Assembly (NCBI RefSeq): GCF_014836985.1
Contig: NZ_JACSPU010000005.1
Location: 124,001 to 188,000 of the forward strand
Length of the DNA stretch: 64,000 bases
Direction: 5' to 3'
Source of the DNA: Planococcus wigleyi
Lineage (GTDB): Bacteria; Bacillota; Bacilli; Bacillales_A; Planococcaceae
The notes below the pieces were generated by a model. That model saw nothing but the letters and a program-made list of their open reading frames with translations. It was not told the DNA's origin and made no database searches. Below are positions 8,243-18,364 of the stretch, one piece after another (positions within the stretch are counted from its first letter, which is position 1; each line of letters starts with the position of its first letter). The translations under genes were made by a program, and so were the position numbers.

Positions 8243-8406
8243 ACTGGGAATTCACTCCATTCGTTTTTCTTTCATAAGTTTACGGTTCTGTCTGTAGAGA
8301 AGTTTCATTTTCACCTGTTATTGGAAAAATATCTTGAATAGTCTTATTCTACCATTTGGAAATATAAGCGTTAATAAGAGAAAAGACATACTTTATTTTC
8401 TTGAAC

Positions 8407-8460
8407 AAGAAAACTCTCTGCAGCCTTCAATGGTTTTTAAACCGAGAATGCGCAGAGAGC
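8407..8460 (-). terminator. Terminator of the AraC-type regulator
   Basis: On the minus strand GCTCTCTGC pairs with GCAGAGAG around a loop that contains its own small hairpin; TTTTCTT follows. Confidence 0.5.
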
Positions 8461-8465
8461 ATGTT

Positions 8466-9341
8466 TTATTCATTCCGTTCTGTTACCGGAATCCAAATTT
8501 CACTATAGACGTTCTGCAGATTCGCCATATCGCCGTTGAAGGAAATTTCCGGACCTTCGACCAATTCGTAATTCGACGAGGGCAGCCAGTCGGAAAAAAT
8601 TTTGCTCCAAGTATCCTGCAGCTTTTGAGGAAACGGACCTTCAAGACTGAATACGGCCCAGCTTCCCGCTGGCACCTCCACAACATCAAAATCATCGAAA
8701 TCACCTTCTAAAGTCGTAATCGATCCAATCAAATGATCCAGCTGGCCTTTTTCTTCTAAGCGGCCCTCATCAAAATGAAAGGAGGCATTGACTACCGTTT
8801 GAACTTCTGTGTTGCGCCATTTTTGCAGCTGCTCACGCTGGTCCACTGTGATAGCCTGCACCATTTTCATAATTTCAGGATTCTGTCCTTCAAAAACGAT
8901 GGGCACCCGTTCTTTAATGCCCACCAGTTTAAAGGCGTCTTTTTCTGCAATGCGGTATTCCATATCCATTCCTCCTCGAATCGTCAATTGGAAAGTAAGG
9001 CGTGGAAATGCTTTAAACTGATCGCTGTTCTTCACTTCAGATGGGTTCATCCCCGACCATTCACGAAACGCCCGGCTAAAGCCGTCTGCCGAGTCGTAGC
9101 CGTACTTGATGGCCACATCCAGAACCCGTTCCTTCCCCCGCTGCAAATCGCTGGCTGCCTGTGACAAGCGCCGGCTGCGGATATAACTGCTCAACCCCAT
9201 CCCCGATAAATACGAAAACAATTTATGGAAATGAAATTCCGACACGCCGGCAATCTTCGCCACTTTGCCGAAATCAATATCGCTGTCCAAGTGTTCCTCG
9301 ATATAGCGGAGCGCTTCATTCATATCTTTCAGCATGTCCAT
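8466..9341 (-). CDS. AraC-family regulator with GyrI-like effector domain
   Basis: A 291-residue transcription factor. The N-terminal part (about residues 1-105) has the two AraC helix-turn-helix motifs: FGKVAKIAGVSEFHFHKLF, and later LDVAIKYGYDSADGFSRAF followed by the signature GMNPSEVK. The remaining 160-180 residues form a GyrI-like small-molecule binding domain (YRIAEKDAFKLVGIKERV ... VPAGSWAVFSLEGPFP ... ISFNGDMAN), as in Rob/BltR-type multidrug sensors. It likely activates a stress or efflux gene, but no neighbour is an obvious target. ATG 9341 is used: AAGGAGGGG lies seven bases upstream, whereas an in-frame GTG at 9347 is too close. Confidence 0.87.
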   Translation of the reverse strand: MDMLKDMNEALRYIEEHLDSDIDFGKVAKIAGVSEFHFHKLFSYLSGMGLSSYIRSRRLSQAASDLQRGKERVLDVAIKYGYDSADGFSRAFREWSGMNPSEVKNSDQFKAFPRLTFQLTIRGGMDMEYRIAEKDAFKLVGIKERVPIVFEGQNPEIMKMVQAITVDQREQLQKWRNTEVQTVVNASFHFDEGRLEEKGQLDHLIGSITTLEGDFDDFDVVEVPAGSWAVFSLEGPFPQKLQDTWSKIFSDWLPSSNYELVEGPEISFNGDMANLQNVYSEIWIPVTERNE

Positions 9342-9473
9342 GCACACCCCTCCTTCCTTTTCTATTTTAAGAGGAATAAAAACGGCGCATCCGATTTTTC
9401 CTGTACGGATATGGTCGCTTTACTCTTGTTCCTGCCTTTTTTGGGTCAGGGAGATAATTTTAAGGCAGTGCCC

Positions 9474-10151
9474 TTAATTCCAATAGCTTATCTGTTTCGA
9501 AACAATCTTCATGAATTCATCAAAGGAAGAAGAGTAGCGGTTCCAGTGATGGTACCATTTCCTGATGGTATCCAACAGCCAGAACGGCATCGGCTTGCTG
9601 TCGATAATTGGATAATACTCTTCGTATGCTTTTTTCAAATGCTCCCATCTAAAATCATTGCCTTGCTTAATATACTCGGAAACATCAAGCAACTTTGCCC
9701 GGCCGTTTTGCAATAATATGTTCTTCAAGTGGATATCCCGTGGATTTAATCCGATTTTCCGGATGTAGTCCCGTGCCTCTTCTACATCTGCAATTACCTG
9801 TTCCGGTACGTGGATTCCCTGCAACAGACAATCGAACAAGGTTATGCCGTGTTCATACTTAATGGCTAACATGCGGTCAGTTGCGCCATAACAGGTGGAG
9901 AAGTAGAACGAAGAGCCGATTTCATCATACACTTTCGCTTCTGCGTCAAGTTTCCCTTCTTTTCCTTCCGCATATAACTTGAAGGCATACTCCGGAGCTT
10001 CTAAAAATTGAAACACTGCTGCATCGGTCCCTACTCCAATACAGCGAAAACCTTCCGCAATGCCTTCTATCGTTACCGGTTCATTATTCGGATGCGCCAC
10101 TACATTAATCGCTGAAAGCAATTTCGCTATCTCTTGCCATGATTGATCCAT
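9474..10151 (-). CDS. Protein-kinase-like protein (YrzF type)
   Basis: A 225-residue protein with a reduced kinase-like fold. It shows a possible VAIK-equivalent lysine in YAFKLYAEG, a catalytic-loop-like string LNPRDIHLKNILL (Asp and Asn retained), and LLDVSEY in place of DFG. The length and motifs fit the small serine/threonine kinase-like proteins of Bacillales such as YrzF/YvlC. The substrate is unknown, and catalytic activity is uncertain because the glycine loop is weak. ATG 10151 is chosen from AAGGAGAG seven bases upstream; longer in-frame starts lack a ribosome site. Confidence 0.72.
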   Translation of the reverse strand: MDQSWQEIAKLLSAINVVAHPNNEPVTIEGIAEGFRCIGVGTDAAVFQFLEAPEYAFKLYAEGKEGKLDAEAKVYDEIGSSFYFSTCYGATDRMLAIKYEHGITLFDCLLQGIHVPEQVIADVEEARDYIRKIGLNPRDIHLKNILLQNGRAKLLDVSEYIKQGNDFRWEHLKKAYEEYYPIIDSKPMPFWLLDTIRKWYHHWNRYSSSFDEFMKIVSKQISYWN

Positions 10152-10290
10152 AACATCTCTCCTTATTTCTAAAAATCCATTGCGGCCAGTGTGTATAGGT
10201 TGACGAACTAGACCCGTGCCAAGATCCGTCTCGATAGTGATAAATATATGCAAAAAATACTGCGGCGATTGCGCTTTACCTGCAAAAACA

Positions 10291-10319
10291 TTGACAGACT
10301 CATCAATATCCTCTATTGT
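10291..10319 (+). promoter_or_regulatory. Consensus sigma-A promoter with no downstream protein gene
   Basis: TTGACA (10291-10296), 17 bases, TATTGT (10314-10319). It faces right into a region with no open reading frame and a strong terminator about 100 bases further on. Confidence 0.65.
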
Positions 10320-10325
10320 TAACTA

Positions 10326-10446
10326 CGCGATGAGCTCGTTTGCGTAAGACGGACAAGCACTCCTTTTTGGAAACACGTTGTGGAGCGTGGCTTGATACGC
10401 CGCAAACTATCGAAAACATCTTGCCCTCGGGCAAGGTGTTTTTTTC
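10326..10446 (+). ncRNA. Candidate structured small RNA of about 120 nt
   Basis: The stretch runs from a predicted start just after a consensus promoter to a strong terminator (stem CTTGCCC/GGGCAAG inside ACA...TGT, then seven T residues). Between them, distant segments pair: GTTTGCG (10338-10344) with CGCAAAC (10401-10407), CGAT with ATCG outside it, and an inner CAAGC-AC-TCC arm with GGA-GT-GCTTG. No ribosome site or plausible short ORF is visible, and no gene follows on this strand for 2.4 kb, so it is not an obvious leader. It matches no riboswitch or small RNA family that I recognise. Confidence 0.5.
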
Positions 10447-10565
10447 TGTTTTATTGGCAGATAGAGACGAAATTTTAGTCATTTAACTGGAAAGCCGCAT
10501 TTATAGTGCGTGAAATGGAATAAAACTGTTTTCACGTTGTTTTTATAGTTATAGCACTTGAAGTG

Positions 10566-10685
10566 TGGTTGTTTGCGGAATTCTTGATTTGTTTGCGGAA
10601 TAGGCGTGGTTGTTTGCGGAATAATTGACTTTATCTGCGGAATATCGAGGTTTGTTTGCAGAATCCCCCATTTTGTTTGCGCAAT
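10566..10685. repeat. Six degenerate tandem repeats, period 20-21 bp
   Basis: The core TTGTTTGCGGAAT recurs six times, with the TTTGC core near 10572, 10592, 10612, 10635, 10655 and 10675. Later copies are degenerate (ATCTGCGGAAT, TTGTTTGCAGAAT, TTGTTTGCGCAAT). The spacing is close to two helical turns. Read on the minus strand it yields a 66-codon frame with SANK-like repeats, which I take to be non-coding. Confidence 0.75.
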
Positions 10686-10733
10686 GGCTTATTTTAGCCG
10701 AAAATAAAACATCCGCCTCTCTCCTCAAGAAGA

Positions 10734-10773
10734 AAGCCCCCGTCCTCAAGCAAATTGCTTAAGGACGGGGACT
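10734..10773 (-). terminator. Terminator of the alpha-glucosidase gene
   Basis: GTCCCCGTCCTTAAGC pairs with GCTTGAGGACGGGGGC on the minus strand around a four-base loop, followed by TTTCTT. Confidence 0.85.
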
Positions 10774-10780
10774 TTCAAAT

Positions 10781-12394
10781 TCACAATTCGTAAACGCGTG
10801 CTTCAAAAGGCAGCAATTGTTTCGGATCCTGCTGTTGATAATTTCCGAGCAGGCAGCGCGCTGCTTCCGGTTCGTCCCAGTAGCAGGCGTACTCCGTCAA
10901 ATTGGTGATGACCAATAAGGTCTTTTCTTCATCTGTGCGGGTATAGGCATAAATCGATTCGTGCCCGACATCCTGCAGCTCGTAGTTTCCGTAGACGAGG
11001 ACGTCTTGCTGCTTGCGCAGCCAGATCATCTTCCGGTAGAACCAAAGAATCGAATGCGGATCGCGCAACTGTGCCGCCACATTGATTTCCTCGTAATTCG
11101 GATTGACCCGCAGCCAGGGCTCAGCATTTGAGAAACCCGCGTTCGGGCTGGCATCCCATTGCATCGGCGTGCGGGAATGGTCGCGGCTTTGCGCTTTGAT
11201 GATCGTCATCACTGCGTCATGTTCCATGCCTTCCGAACGGTTGAAATGGTACAGGTTGTGGGTTTGGATATCGTTGTAATGCGCCAATTCTTCAAACGGC
11301 GCATTGGTCATGCCGATTTCCTGCCCCTGATAGATGAACGGCGTCCCTTGCATGAAGAAATACATGCAGGCGATGGCTGTCGCACTTTCCCTCCAGTATT
11401 GCTGATCGTTTCCCCATGAGGATACGATGCGCGGCTTGTCGTGGTTTTCCACGAACAGCGCGTTCCAGCCATGGCCTTCCACCGCTTTCTGCCATTTCGT
11501 AAGCACTTCTTTCAGCTTCGGCACATCAATTCCCGTCGTGGAGTCAGTATCCCAAAGTCCCATACTTTCAAACTGGAACACCATATCGAATTTTCCATCG
11601 TCCTCGGAAATCCATTCTTTAATGTTGTCAGCTTTCACACCATTCGCTTCACCGACCGTCATGATGTCGTATTTCGCAAACGTCTCGTCGCGCAATTCCG
11701 CAAGCAGCGGCTGGATGCCTTTGACGTTCATCATTTTTTCCCAAGCCGGCACATACAAATTTTGTTCCGGGTCTTCGATATCGCTCATTTCTTTTTTGAT
11801 GTGGCTGATGGCGTCCACACGGAATCCATCGATTCCTTTGTCCAGCCACCAATTGACCATATCGTATAATGACTGCCGCACTTCCGGGTTCTCCCAGTTC
11901 AAATCCGGCTGTTTTTTGGAGAATAAATGCAAATAATACTGTTTGGTTTGCTGATCGTATTCCCAGGCAGAACCGCCAAAAATACTTTCCCAGTTGGTCG
12001 GTTCATCGCTCCAGATATACCAATCGCGTTTGTCGTTATCGCGTGAAGCACGTGATTCCATGAACCACGGATGTTCGTCGCTTGTATGGTTGATCACCAA
12101 GTCGATGATCAATTTCATGTCCCGCGCGTGCACTTCTTCAAGCAGGCGGTCAAAATCCGCCATCGTTCCGAACTCTTCCATAATTTCCTGATAGTCGCTT
12201 ATGTCATAACCGTTGTCATCATTGGGTGATTTATACATCGGACAAATCCAGATAACATCAATCCCAAGGTCTTTTAAATAATCCAGCTTGCTGGTCAGGC
12301 CGTTGATGTCGCCAACGCCGTCACCGTTCGAATCCTTAAAACTTCTCGGATATACCTGATACGCGACTGCTTCTTTCCACCATTTTTTGTTCAT
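10781..12394 (-). CDS. malL: GH13 alpha-glucosidase / oligo-1,6-glucosidase
   Basis: A 537-residue cytoplasmic glycoside hydrolase that releases glucose from short maltose- or isomaltose-type oligosaccharides. The GH13 conserved regions are present: DLVINH, the nucleophile in GFRVDAISH (Asp194), the acid/base in TVGEANG (Glu249) and the transition-state residue in FVENHD (Asp319). Oligo-1,6-glucosidases usually have Val after the nucleophile; Ala here (Ala195) is typical of alpha-1,4-preferring enzymes, so the MalL label is provisional. ATG 12394 is chosen because alignment starts at KKWWKEAV and GAGGG lies upstream. The gene is isolated, with no sugar transporter beside it. Confidence 0.87.
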   Translation of the reverse strand: MNKKWWKEAVAYQVYPRSFKDSNGDGVGDINGLTSKLDYLKDLGIDVIWICPMYKSPNDDNGYDISDYQEIMEEFGTMADFDRLLEEVHARDMKLIIDLVINHTSDEHPWFMESRASRDNDKRDWYIWSDEPTNWESIFGGSAWEYDQQTKQYYLHLFSKKQPDLNWENPEVRQSLYDMVNWWLDKGIDGFRVDAISHIKKEMSDIEDPEQNLYVPAWEKMMNVKGIQPLLAELRDETFAKYDIMTVGEANGVKADNIKEWISEDDGKFDMVFQFESMGLWDTDSTTGIDVPKLKEVLTKWQKAVEGHGWNALFVENHDKPRIVSSWGNDQQYWRESATAIACMYFFMQGTPFIYQGQEIGMTNAPFEELAHYNDIQTHNLYHFNRSEGMEHDAVMTIIKAQSRDHSRTPMQWDASPNAGFSNAEPWLRVNPNYEEINVAAQLRDPHSILWFYRKMIWLRKQQDVLVYGNYELQDVGHESIYAYTRTDEEKTLLVITNLTEYACYWDEPEAARCLLGNYQQQDPKQLLPFEARVYEL

Positions 12395-12919
12395 AACTGA
12401 TCCCTCACAAAGACCTTGGCCAGTCTCCCTATCAATCAATCGGCCGTAACCCCTGATCTTTTTTGAAGATGTCCGAACGCCTATTTCAACTTTTGTTCTT
12501 TTCCATTATCCAGCAACATTTTTCTAGAAAAACTATTTACAAGTTGATAGTGTAGCAGAAACCGCAAATAATTACCAAGGCATCTTCTTGAACTTTTTAT
12601 GGACACTAGCTGGAGCAGCCACCTTCTTCCTTTTTAATATCTTTCTGTATAACCCCTGTACAAATAAAAAAACCTGAATCCATAAACTTTTTTACAATAA
12701 ATTAATGATACCGTTTTCATTTTTAATTCTTCACACTTACTGATATATAAATGGTGTTCATTTCCTCAATCTGTCTTTTCCGTAATAAAACCCAAGGCCT
12801 AAATTACCGCAGCTGTTTTATTTAACCCTCATCTTTTTCATTTGGAAAGAATAACTTTTAGCTGTTAGTTCTTTAAAATTTGGGAATACATTATTATAGA
12901 TAAGAAAGGATGATGGACA
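12395..12919. other. Intergenic region, AT-rich, with a cre-like site
   Basis: A 525-bp spacer between the divergent alpha-glucosidase and TM2 genes. The only recognisable element is ATGATACCGTTTTCA at 12705-12719, which fits the CcpA cre consensus with one mismatch but is about 310 bases from the glucosidase start. No coding frame with a ribosome site was seen. Confidence 0.4.
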
Positions 12920-13126
12920 ATGAAAAGCAAATTGGCAGCCGCACTTCTCGCCATTTTCCTTGGCGACTTCGGCGCACATAAATTTTACCTTGGCAAACCA
13001 GGCATGGGGATTTTGTATCTGCTGTTCTTTTGGACAGGCATACCCGCAGTCATCGGCGTCATTGAAGGCATTCTCTATCTTCTGCAATCTGAAGAGGATT
13101 TCCAGAGAAAACATGGCAGAGCTTAA
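12920..13126 (+). CDS. TM2-domain membrane protein
   Basis: A 68-residue protein made of one TM2 domain. Two hydrophobic helices are separated by the family turn FLGDFGAHKFYLGK, with the polar GDFGAHKFYLG motif at the end of helix 1 and FFWTGIPAVIGVIEGI forming helix 2, then a short charged tail. TM2 proteins are small membrane proteins of unsettled function, common in Bacillales. The start has AAAGGATG upstream. It is followed 32 bases later by the DNA glycosylase gene on the same strand, so the two may be co-transcribed. Confidence 0.88.
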   Translation: MKSKLAAALLAIFLGDFGAHKFYLGKPGMGILYLLFFWTGIPAVIGVIEGILYLLQSEEDFQRKHGRA

Positions 13127-13158
13127 TTTCCCACACAGCTTTAAGGAGGCACTCGATT

Positions 13159-13665
13159 TTGCAGCTTGAACCGATTCCCGATCATTTAGAGGAAAACCTG
13201 AAAATTTTATTCGTCGGCTTCAATCCGAGCATCCGCTCTTCAGAAACTGGTTTTCATTACGCCAATCCGAATAACCGATTCTGGAAGATCCTCCACCAAG
13301 CGGGGTTAACCCCTCGGAAATACCGGCCTGACGAAAATAGCGACTTGCTGGCACTTGGATACGGCCTAACCAATATCGTCGCCCGTCCAACCAGGGAAGC
13401 AGCGGAAATTTCCAAAGCGGAATATGCTGAAGGCGCCAAACAGCTGGAGCAAAAAATCCGGCTGTTGCGCCCAAAAGCCGTTTGTTTTGTCGGCAAAGGC
13501 GTCTACCAGCAGTTCAGCAACCGGAAAACAGTTTCCTGGGGCGCCCAGAAAGAACCGGTGATCCCCGGCATCGTTGAATATGTGGCACCTTCCTCCAGCG
13601 GATTGGTGCGCATGAAGCTGGCTGACATTGTAGAAATCTACAGTGGGTTGAACCGTTATATCTAG
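13159..13665 (+). CDS. mug: G/U mismatch-specific DNA glycosylase (Mug/TDG family)
   Basis: A 168-residue uracil-DNA glycosylase superfamily protein that removes uracil or thymine-like bases mispaired with guanine. The catalytic GFNPS motif (asparagine activates water) is near residue 21, followed by GFHYANPNNRFWKIL, which matches the Mug substrate pocket, GLTNIV, and late SSSGLVRM in place of the usual NPSGLN loop. The start is TTG 13159, nine bases after AAGGAGG; no better start exists. The TM2 gene lies immediately upstream, and the gene is convergent with DUF1697. Confidence 0.87.
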   Translation: MQLEPIPDHLEENLKILFVGFNPSIRSSETGFHYANPNNRFWKILHQAGLTPRKYRPDENSDLLALGYGLTNIVARPTREAAEISKAEYAEGAKQLEQKIRLLRPKAVCFVGKGVYQQFSNRKTVSWGAQKEPVIPGIVEYVAPSSSGLVRMKLADIVEIYSGLNRYI

Positions 13666-13667
13666 CG

Positions 13668-13704
13668 AAAAATGCCGTCCTCCTGTAAAAGAGGACGGCA
13701 TTTT
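13668..13704. terminator. Bidirectional terminator
   Basis: AAAATGCCGTCCTC pairs with GAGGACGGCATTTT around an eight-base loop. It overlaps the stop codon of the convergent DUF1697 gene. Confidence 0.85.
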
Positions 13705-14248
13705 AATGTTCCATTTTCTGCAGCATGCCAAGGATTTTCCGGACCGTATTGACATTGCGGACGGTGACGCGCTGATAAAGCTCGGATCCCACAATCTTCA
13801 GCAGGCCACTTCTCGTGACTTTGTCTTTGTCCACAGACCACAGGATGGCGCCCGGGACATACTGGACCCGGTCGATTTCCGGTTTAACTGTCAACTGGTC
13901 AAGCACCGTTTCCTTGTCGACGTCTTCCCATAAAAACAAGACATCGCTTTTCTTCTGCTGGTCGTTTGACCAGTCTTCGGGAACTGACTCTGCAATTTTT
14001 CTAAACTCGTTTTCATCGTAAACCAACACTTTGATCTGCAAATCAAAATGGCTGTAAATCACTTGTTCCAATAAAGGCGCTAATTGGACTTTTGAATGGC
14101 TGCTGTCAGCAAAAAGAATATTGCCGGAATTGATATAGGTAAGGACAGAAGACATCCCGGCCTCTTCAAACGCCTGCTTCAGCTGCTTCATGTCCACTTT
14201 GTTTTTGCCGCCTACATTGATGCCTCTCAGCAATGCCACATACATCAT
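13703..14248 (-). CDS. DUF1697 protein
   Basis: A 181-residue cytoplasmic protein of the DUF1697 family. It opens with the signature YVALLRGINVGGKNKVDM, followed by TYINSGNILF, and ends with TVRNVNTVRKIL. The family is widespread and its biochemical role is not established. A good ribosome site (GGAGAGGG) precedes ATG 14248. It is 41 bases downstream of the Abi gene on the same strand with no terminator between, so the two are probably on one transcript. Confidence 0.87.
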   Translation of the reverse strand: MMYVALLRGINVGGKNKVDMKQLKQAFEEAGMSSVLTYINSGNILFADSSHSKVQLAPLLEQVIYSHFDLQIKVLVYDENEFRKIAESVPEDWSNDQQKKSDVLFLWEDVDKETVLDQLTVKPEIDRVQYVPGAILWSVDKDKVTRSGLLKIVGSELYQRVTVRNVNTVRKILGMLQKMEH

Positions 14249-14289
14249 GGAAACCCTCTCCTCATACTACAGAATGGACTGATCCCGCT

Positions 14290-15270
14290 TTATTTCCAAT
14301 CAGTTCCGGCAAAGCCCGCATCCTTCAGGATTTTTTCGAATGGCCGAACCGGCACTGAGGCTTCCAATTCCTTGACGATTTTCTCCAAGTCTTCCGCAAA
14401 CATCTCATAATCCTCTTTTGCCAGAACCATTTTCAATAGACTGATCACAGAAAAAACGGTAGCGCCGCTCAAACTTCCTTTGTTTTTGTTCAGCACCGAT
14501 TCAAGTTCGCCCAGTTCTACAGGATGCGGGAGATGGTAACGGTACAGCACTTCCTCATGCGCGGATTTATTCCGATACGGAAAGACGATGTGGAGGATAG
14601 CGTCCAAGTCACGGGCTTTCATACGGATACTTTGGTACTCGTCGCTGTATTCTTCCGAAAAATCCCGTGCGATGCGGTCACGCAGCTCTTCGTCGATCAC
14701 CGCATAGAAATGAGTGATTTGTCCAAGCGACAGAAAGTTGACGAGCACCCAAAGCGGGACATTCTTATGCTTGTCATAAAATTCACGGATGGCCGGGTAT
14801 CTCACTTTGTCGCGTTTTTTATGGCTTTTGATCAAGTTCGCAAGCGTGGAAATGATGCGATCACGCTCGTGGTGATGGCTGCAGTCGGGACTGTAATGAT
14901 TCGGATCCAAAAAGCTGTCCGCGCCTTTGAACTTCTCCGAAAAACGGTAAGCCACTTTTGATTTGATGTTTTTTTCGAATTTCAATAGATCGTTCAACAA
15001 AAGCAGACGCAGTTTCCGGTCAAACCGGTGCAGCGCATAAATATGGCTAAACTCACTGCCTTCCTGGTACTGTTCCCGGCCGTACGGATTAAGCGCTATG
15101 TCGTGTTCGAGAAAAGGCTCTTTATAGCCATCGATCAACGCGTAATAATTCTCACGCGACAAAATCCGTCTGGCAGCCGCTTTGTCAGTAATTTTCAGGC
15201 CACGCTCTTCGAGTATCTCCAATTGTTCGGCGTGGGTGGCGAAATCTTTCACATAACTCATCCTTTGCAC
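14290..15270 (-). CDS. Abi family abortive-infection protein (HEPN RNase-like)
   Basis: A 326-residue protein of the Abi_2 (AbiD/AbiF) family, which stops phage growth by killing or arresting infected cells. The N-terminal signature is YVKDFATHAEQLEILEERG, followed by RRILSRENYYALIDGYK. A HEPN-type RNase motif R-x4-H is visible at 233-238 (RNKSAH), in the usual PYRNKSAHEE context. Related HEPN domains occur in toxins and in Cas13. It starts at GTG 15270, six bases after GGGAG, or at ATG 15261. It stands as a single defence gene between glutamate dehydrogenase and DUF1697; no phage or plasmid genes are near. Confidence 0.85.
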   Translation of the reverse strand: MQRMSYVKDFATHAEQLEILEERGLKITDKAAARRILSRENYYALIDGYKEPFLEHDIALNPYGREQYQEGSEFSHIYALHRFDRKLRLLLLNDLLKFEKNIKSKVAYRFSEKFKGADSFLDPNHYSPDCSHHHERDRIISTLANLIKSHKKRDKVRYPAIREFYDKHKNVPLWVLVNFLSLGQITHFYAVIDEELRDRIARDFSEEYSDEYQSIRMKARDLDAILHIVFPYRNKSAHEEVLYRYHLPHPVELGELESVLNKNKGSLSGATVFSVISLLKMVLAKEDYEMFAEDLEKIVKELEASVPVRPFEKILKDAGFAGTDWK

Positions 15271-15330
15271 TTTCTTCTCCCTTTTACTGTAAGCGATTTG
15301 CCGCGATTAATAAACCATCAAACCAAATGC

Positions 15331-15366
15331 AAAAAACGCCCCCGGAATTAGATGCCAGGGGCGTTG
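15331..15366 (-). terminator. Terminator of the glutamate dehydrogenase gene
   Basis: AACGCCCC and GGGGCGTT arms with a 15-base loop; on the minus strand the stem is followed by a run of six T residues. Confidence 0.8.
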
Positions 15367-15400
15367 CAAAATTGCTTTATCAGATTTTATTTCGAACAGA

Positions 15401-17239
<1,839 letters not shown>

Positions 17240-18319
17240 TTGAAGAAGTTTTCATGGTTGACCATACTGATTGTGATGCTGAGTTTGGCCGTTCCTGTTG
17301 AAGGAGCTTCCGATTTGCCTGAGTCCCATGAATTTTATGACGAAATCACCTATTTGATTGACCGTGATGTGTTGAAAGGCTATCCTGATGGCACCATGCG
17401 GCCGAACGCAGGGGTGACGCGTGCAGAAGCAGCAATTATGATCAGCCGCTTGAAAAAATTTGATGTTACGCCGCGTGCCACAGGTTTTCCGGATGTACCT
17501 GCTTCCCATAAAGCAAGCGGCTCTATCGCTGCAGCAGCCAAAGCGCAGTTGATCAAAGGATATCCTGATGGAACTTATCGCCCAGAAAACACGATTACAC
17601 GAGCTGAAATGGCATTTATCCTGTCTCGGCTGTTTATCGTCCCATTCCGGGCAGATGTCAGCTTTACAGATGTATCGCCGAATATGGGGGTCTATGAACC
17701 GGTTCAACAAATACTAGCGGCGAATATCACCATCGGCTATCCCGACAAGACATTCCGCCCGAACGCCACTGTAACACGCGGACAATTTTCAGCATTTATG
17801 GCCCGTGGCCTGGAACCGAAATTTAAAAATGACGCCACCATTGCACAGTCCTATTTGAGAGACAAAACAAAAAACTATGTCTATGATACGGAATACGGCA
17901 TTGAGCGCCACGCCTATAATTACGTATCGGCGCGCAATGGCTTGCCGATGGGCTTCATTTGGAGCATCTATAAAGACGATGGATCGTTGTTGACCGATTC
18001 GACTGAAATCGAGACGCATGAACACTATACATTCGGATTGCCGTATTCGGAATCCTATTCTGAATTGGAATATCCTGCTGAAGTGGGCCGAGCCTGGTAC
18101 ACAGATACGATGTATGCTGCTCCGCGCATCATCAGCGGTATCGGTGTGACCGTGGAAACCCAATTTCAAACGTTCACGAATGCTGTAGAAGTAACAGTGG
18201 CCCCCGATCCCGAATTTTTGGAAGAAGGCCACACCTACTATATGGTTGAAGGTTTCGGCGAAGTGAAGTCCGTCAAACTCGATGGCACGGTCACAAAAGA
18301 ATTGATTGCTGTGGAATAA
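17240..18319 (+). CDS. Secreted SLH-domain surface protein
   Basis: A 359-residue exported protein. An N-terminal signal peptide (KKFSWLTILIVMLSLAVPVEGAS) is followed by three S-layer homology repeats, each with the pattern GYPDGT-RP---TRAE (third copy GYPDKTFRPNATVTRGQ). These should bind pyruvylated secondary cell-wall polymer. The remaining 170 residues are a tyrosine-rich region of unknown fold. TTG 17240 is preferred as start: AAGGAG lies eight bases before it, whereas the GTG at 17231 overlaps that ribosome site. A sigma-B-like promoter suggests stress induction (inference). Confidence 0.85.
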   Translation: MKKFSWLTILIVMLSLAVPVEGASDLPESHEFYDEITYLIDRDVLKGYPDGTMRPNAGVTRAEAAIMISRLKKFDVTPRATGFPDVPASHKASGSIAAAAKAQLIKGYPDGTYRPENTITRAEMAFILSRLFIVPFRADVSFTDVSPNMGVYEPVQQILAANITIGYPDKTFRPNATVTRGQFSAFMARGLEPKFKNDATIAQSYLRDKTKNYVYDTEYGIERHAYNYVSARNGLPMGFIWSIYKDDGSLLTDSTEIETHEHYTFGLPYSESYSELEYPAEVGRAWYTDTMYAAPRIISGIGVTVETQFQTFTNAVEVTVAPDPEFLEEGHTYYMVEGFGEVKSVKLDGTVTKELIAVE

Positions 18320-18332
18320 ACTAAATGATGAA

Positions 18333-18364
18333 GAACCGGCTGCAATTGTGCAGCCGGTTTTTCA
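18333..18364 (+). terminator. Terminator of the SLH gene
   Basis: AACCGGCTGCA pairs with TGCAGCCGGTT around a four-base loop and is followed by TTTC. Confidence 0.8.

Noticed and set aside
10566-10685. Possible CRISPR array
   Set aside because: Repeat cores are only about 13 bp, spacers about 8 bp, copies degenerate, and no cas genes are present.
10549-10749. 66-codon minus-strand reading frame with SANK-like amino-acid repeats
   Set aside because: It is only the translation of the 20-21 bp tandem repeat. No ribosome site, and the repeat spacing is not a constant multiple of three.
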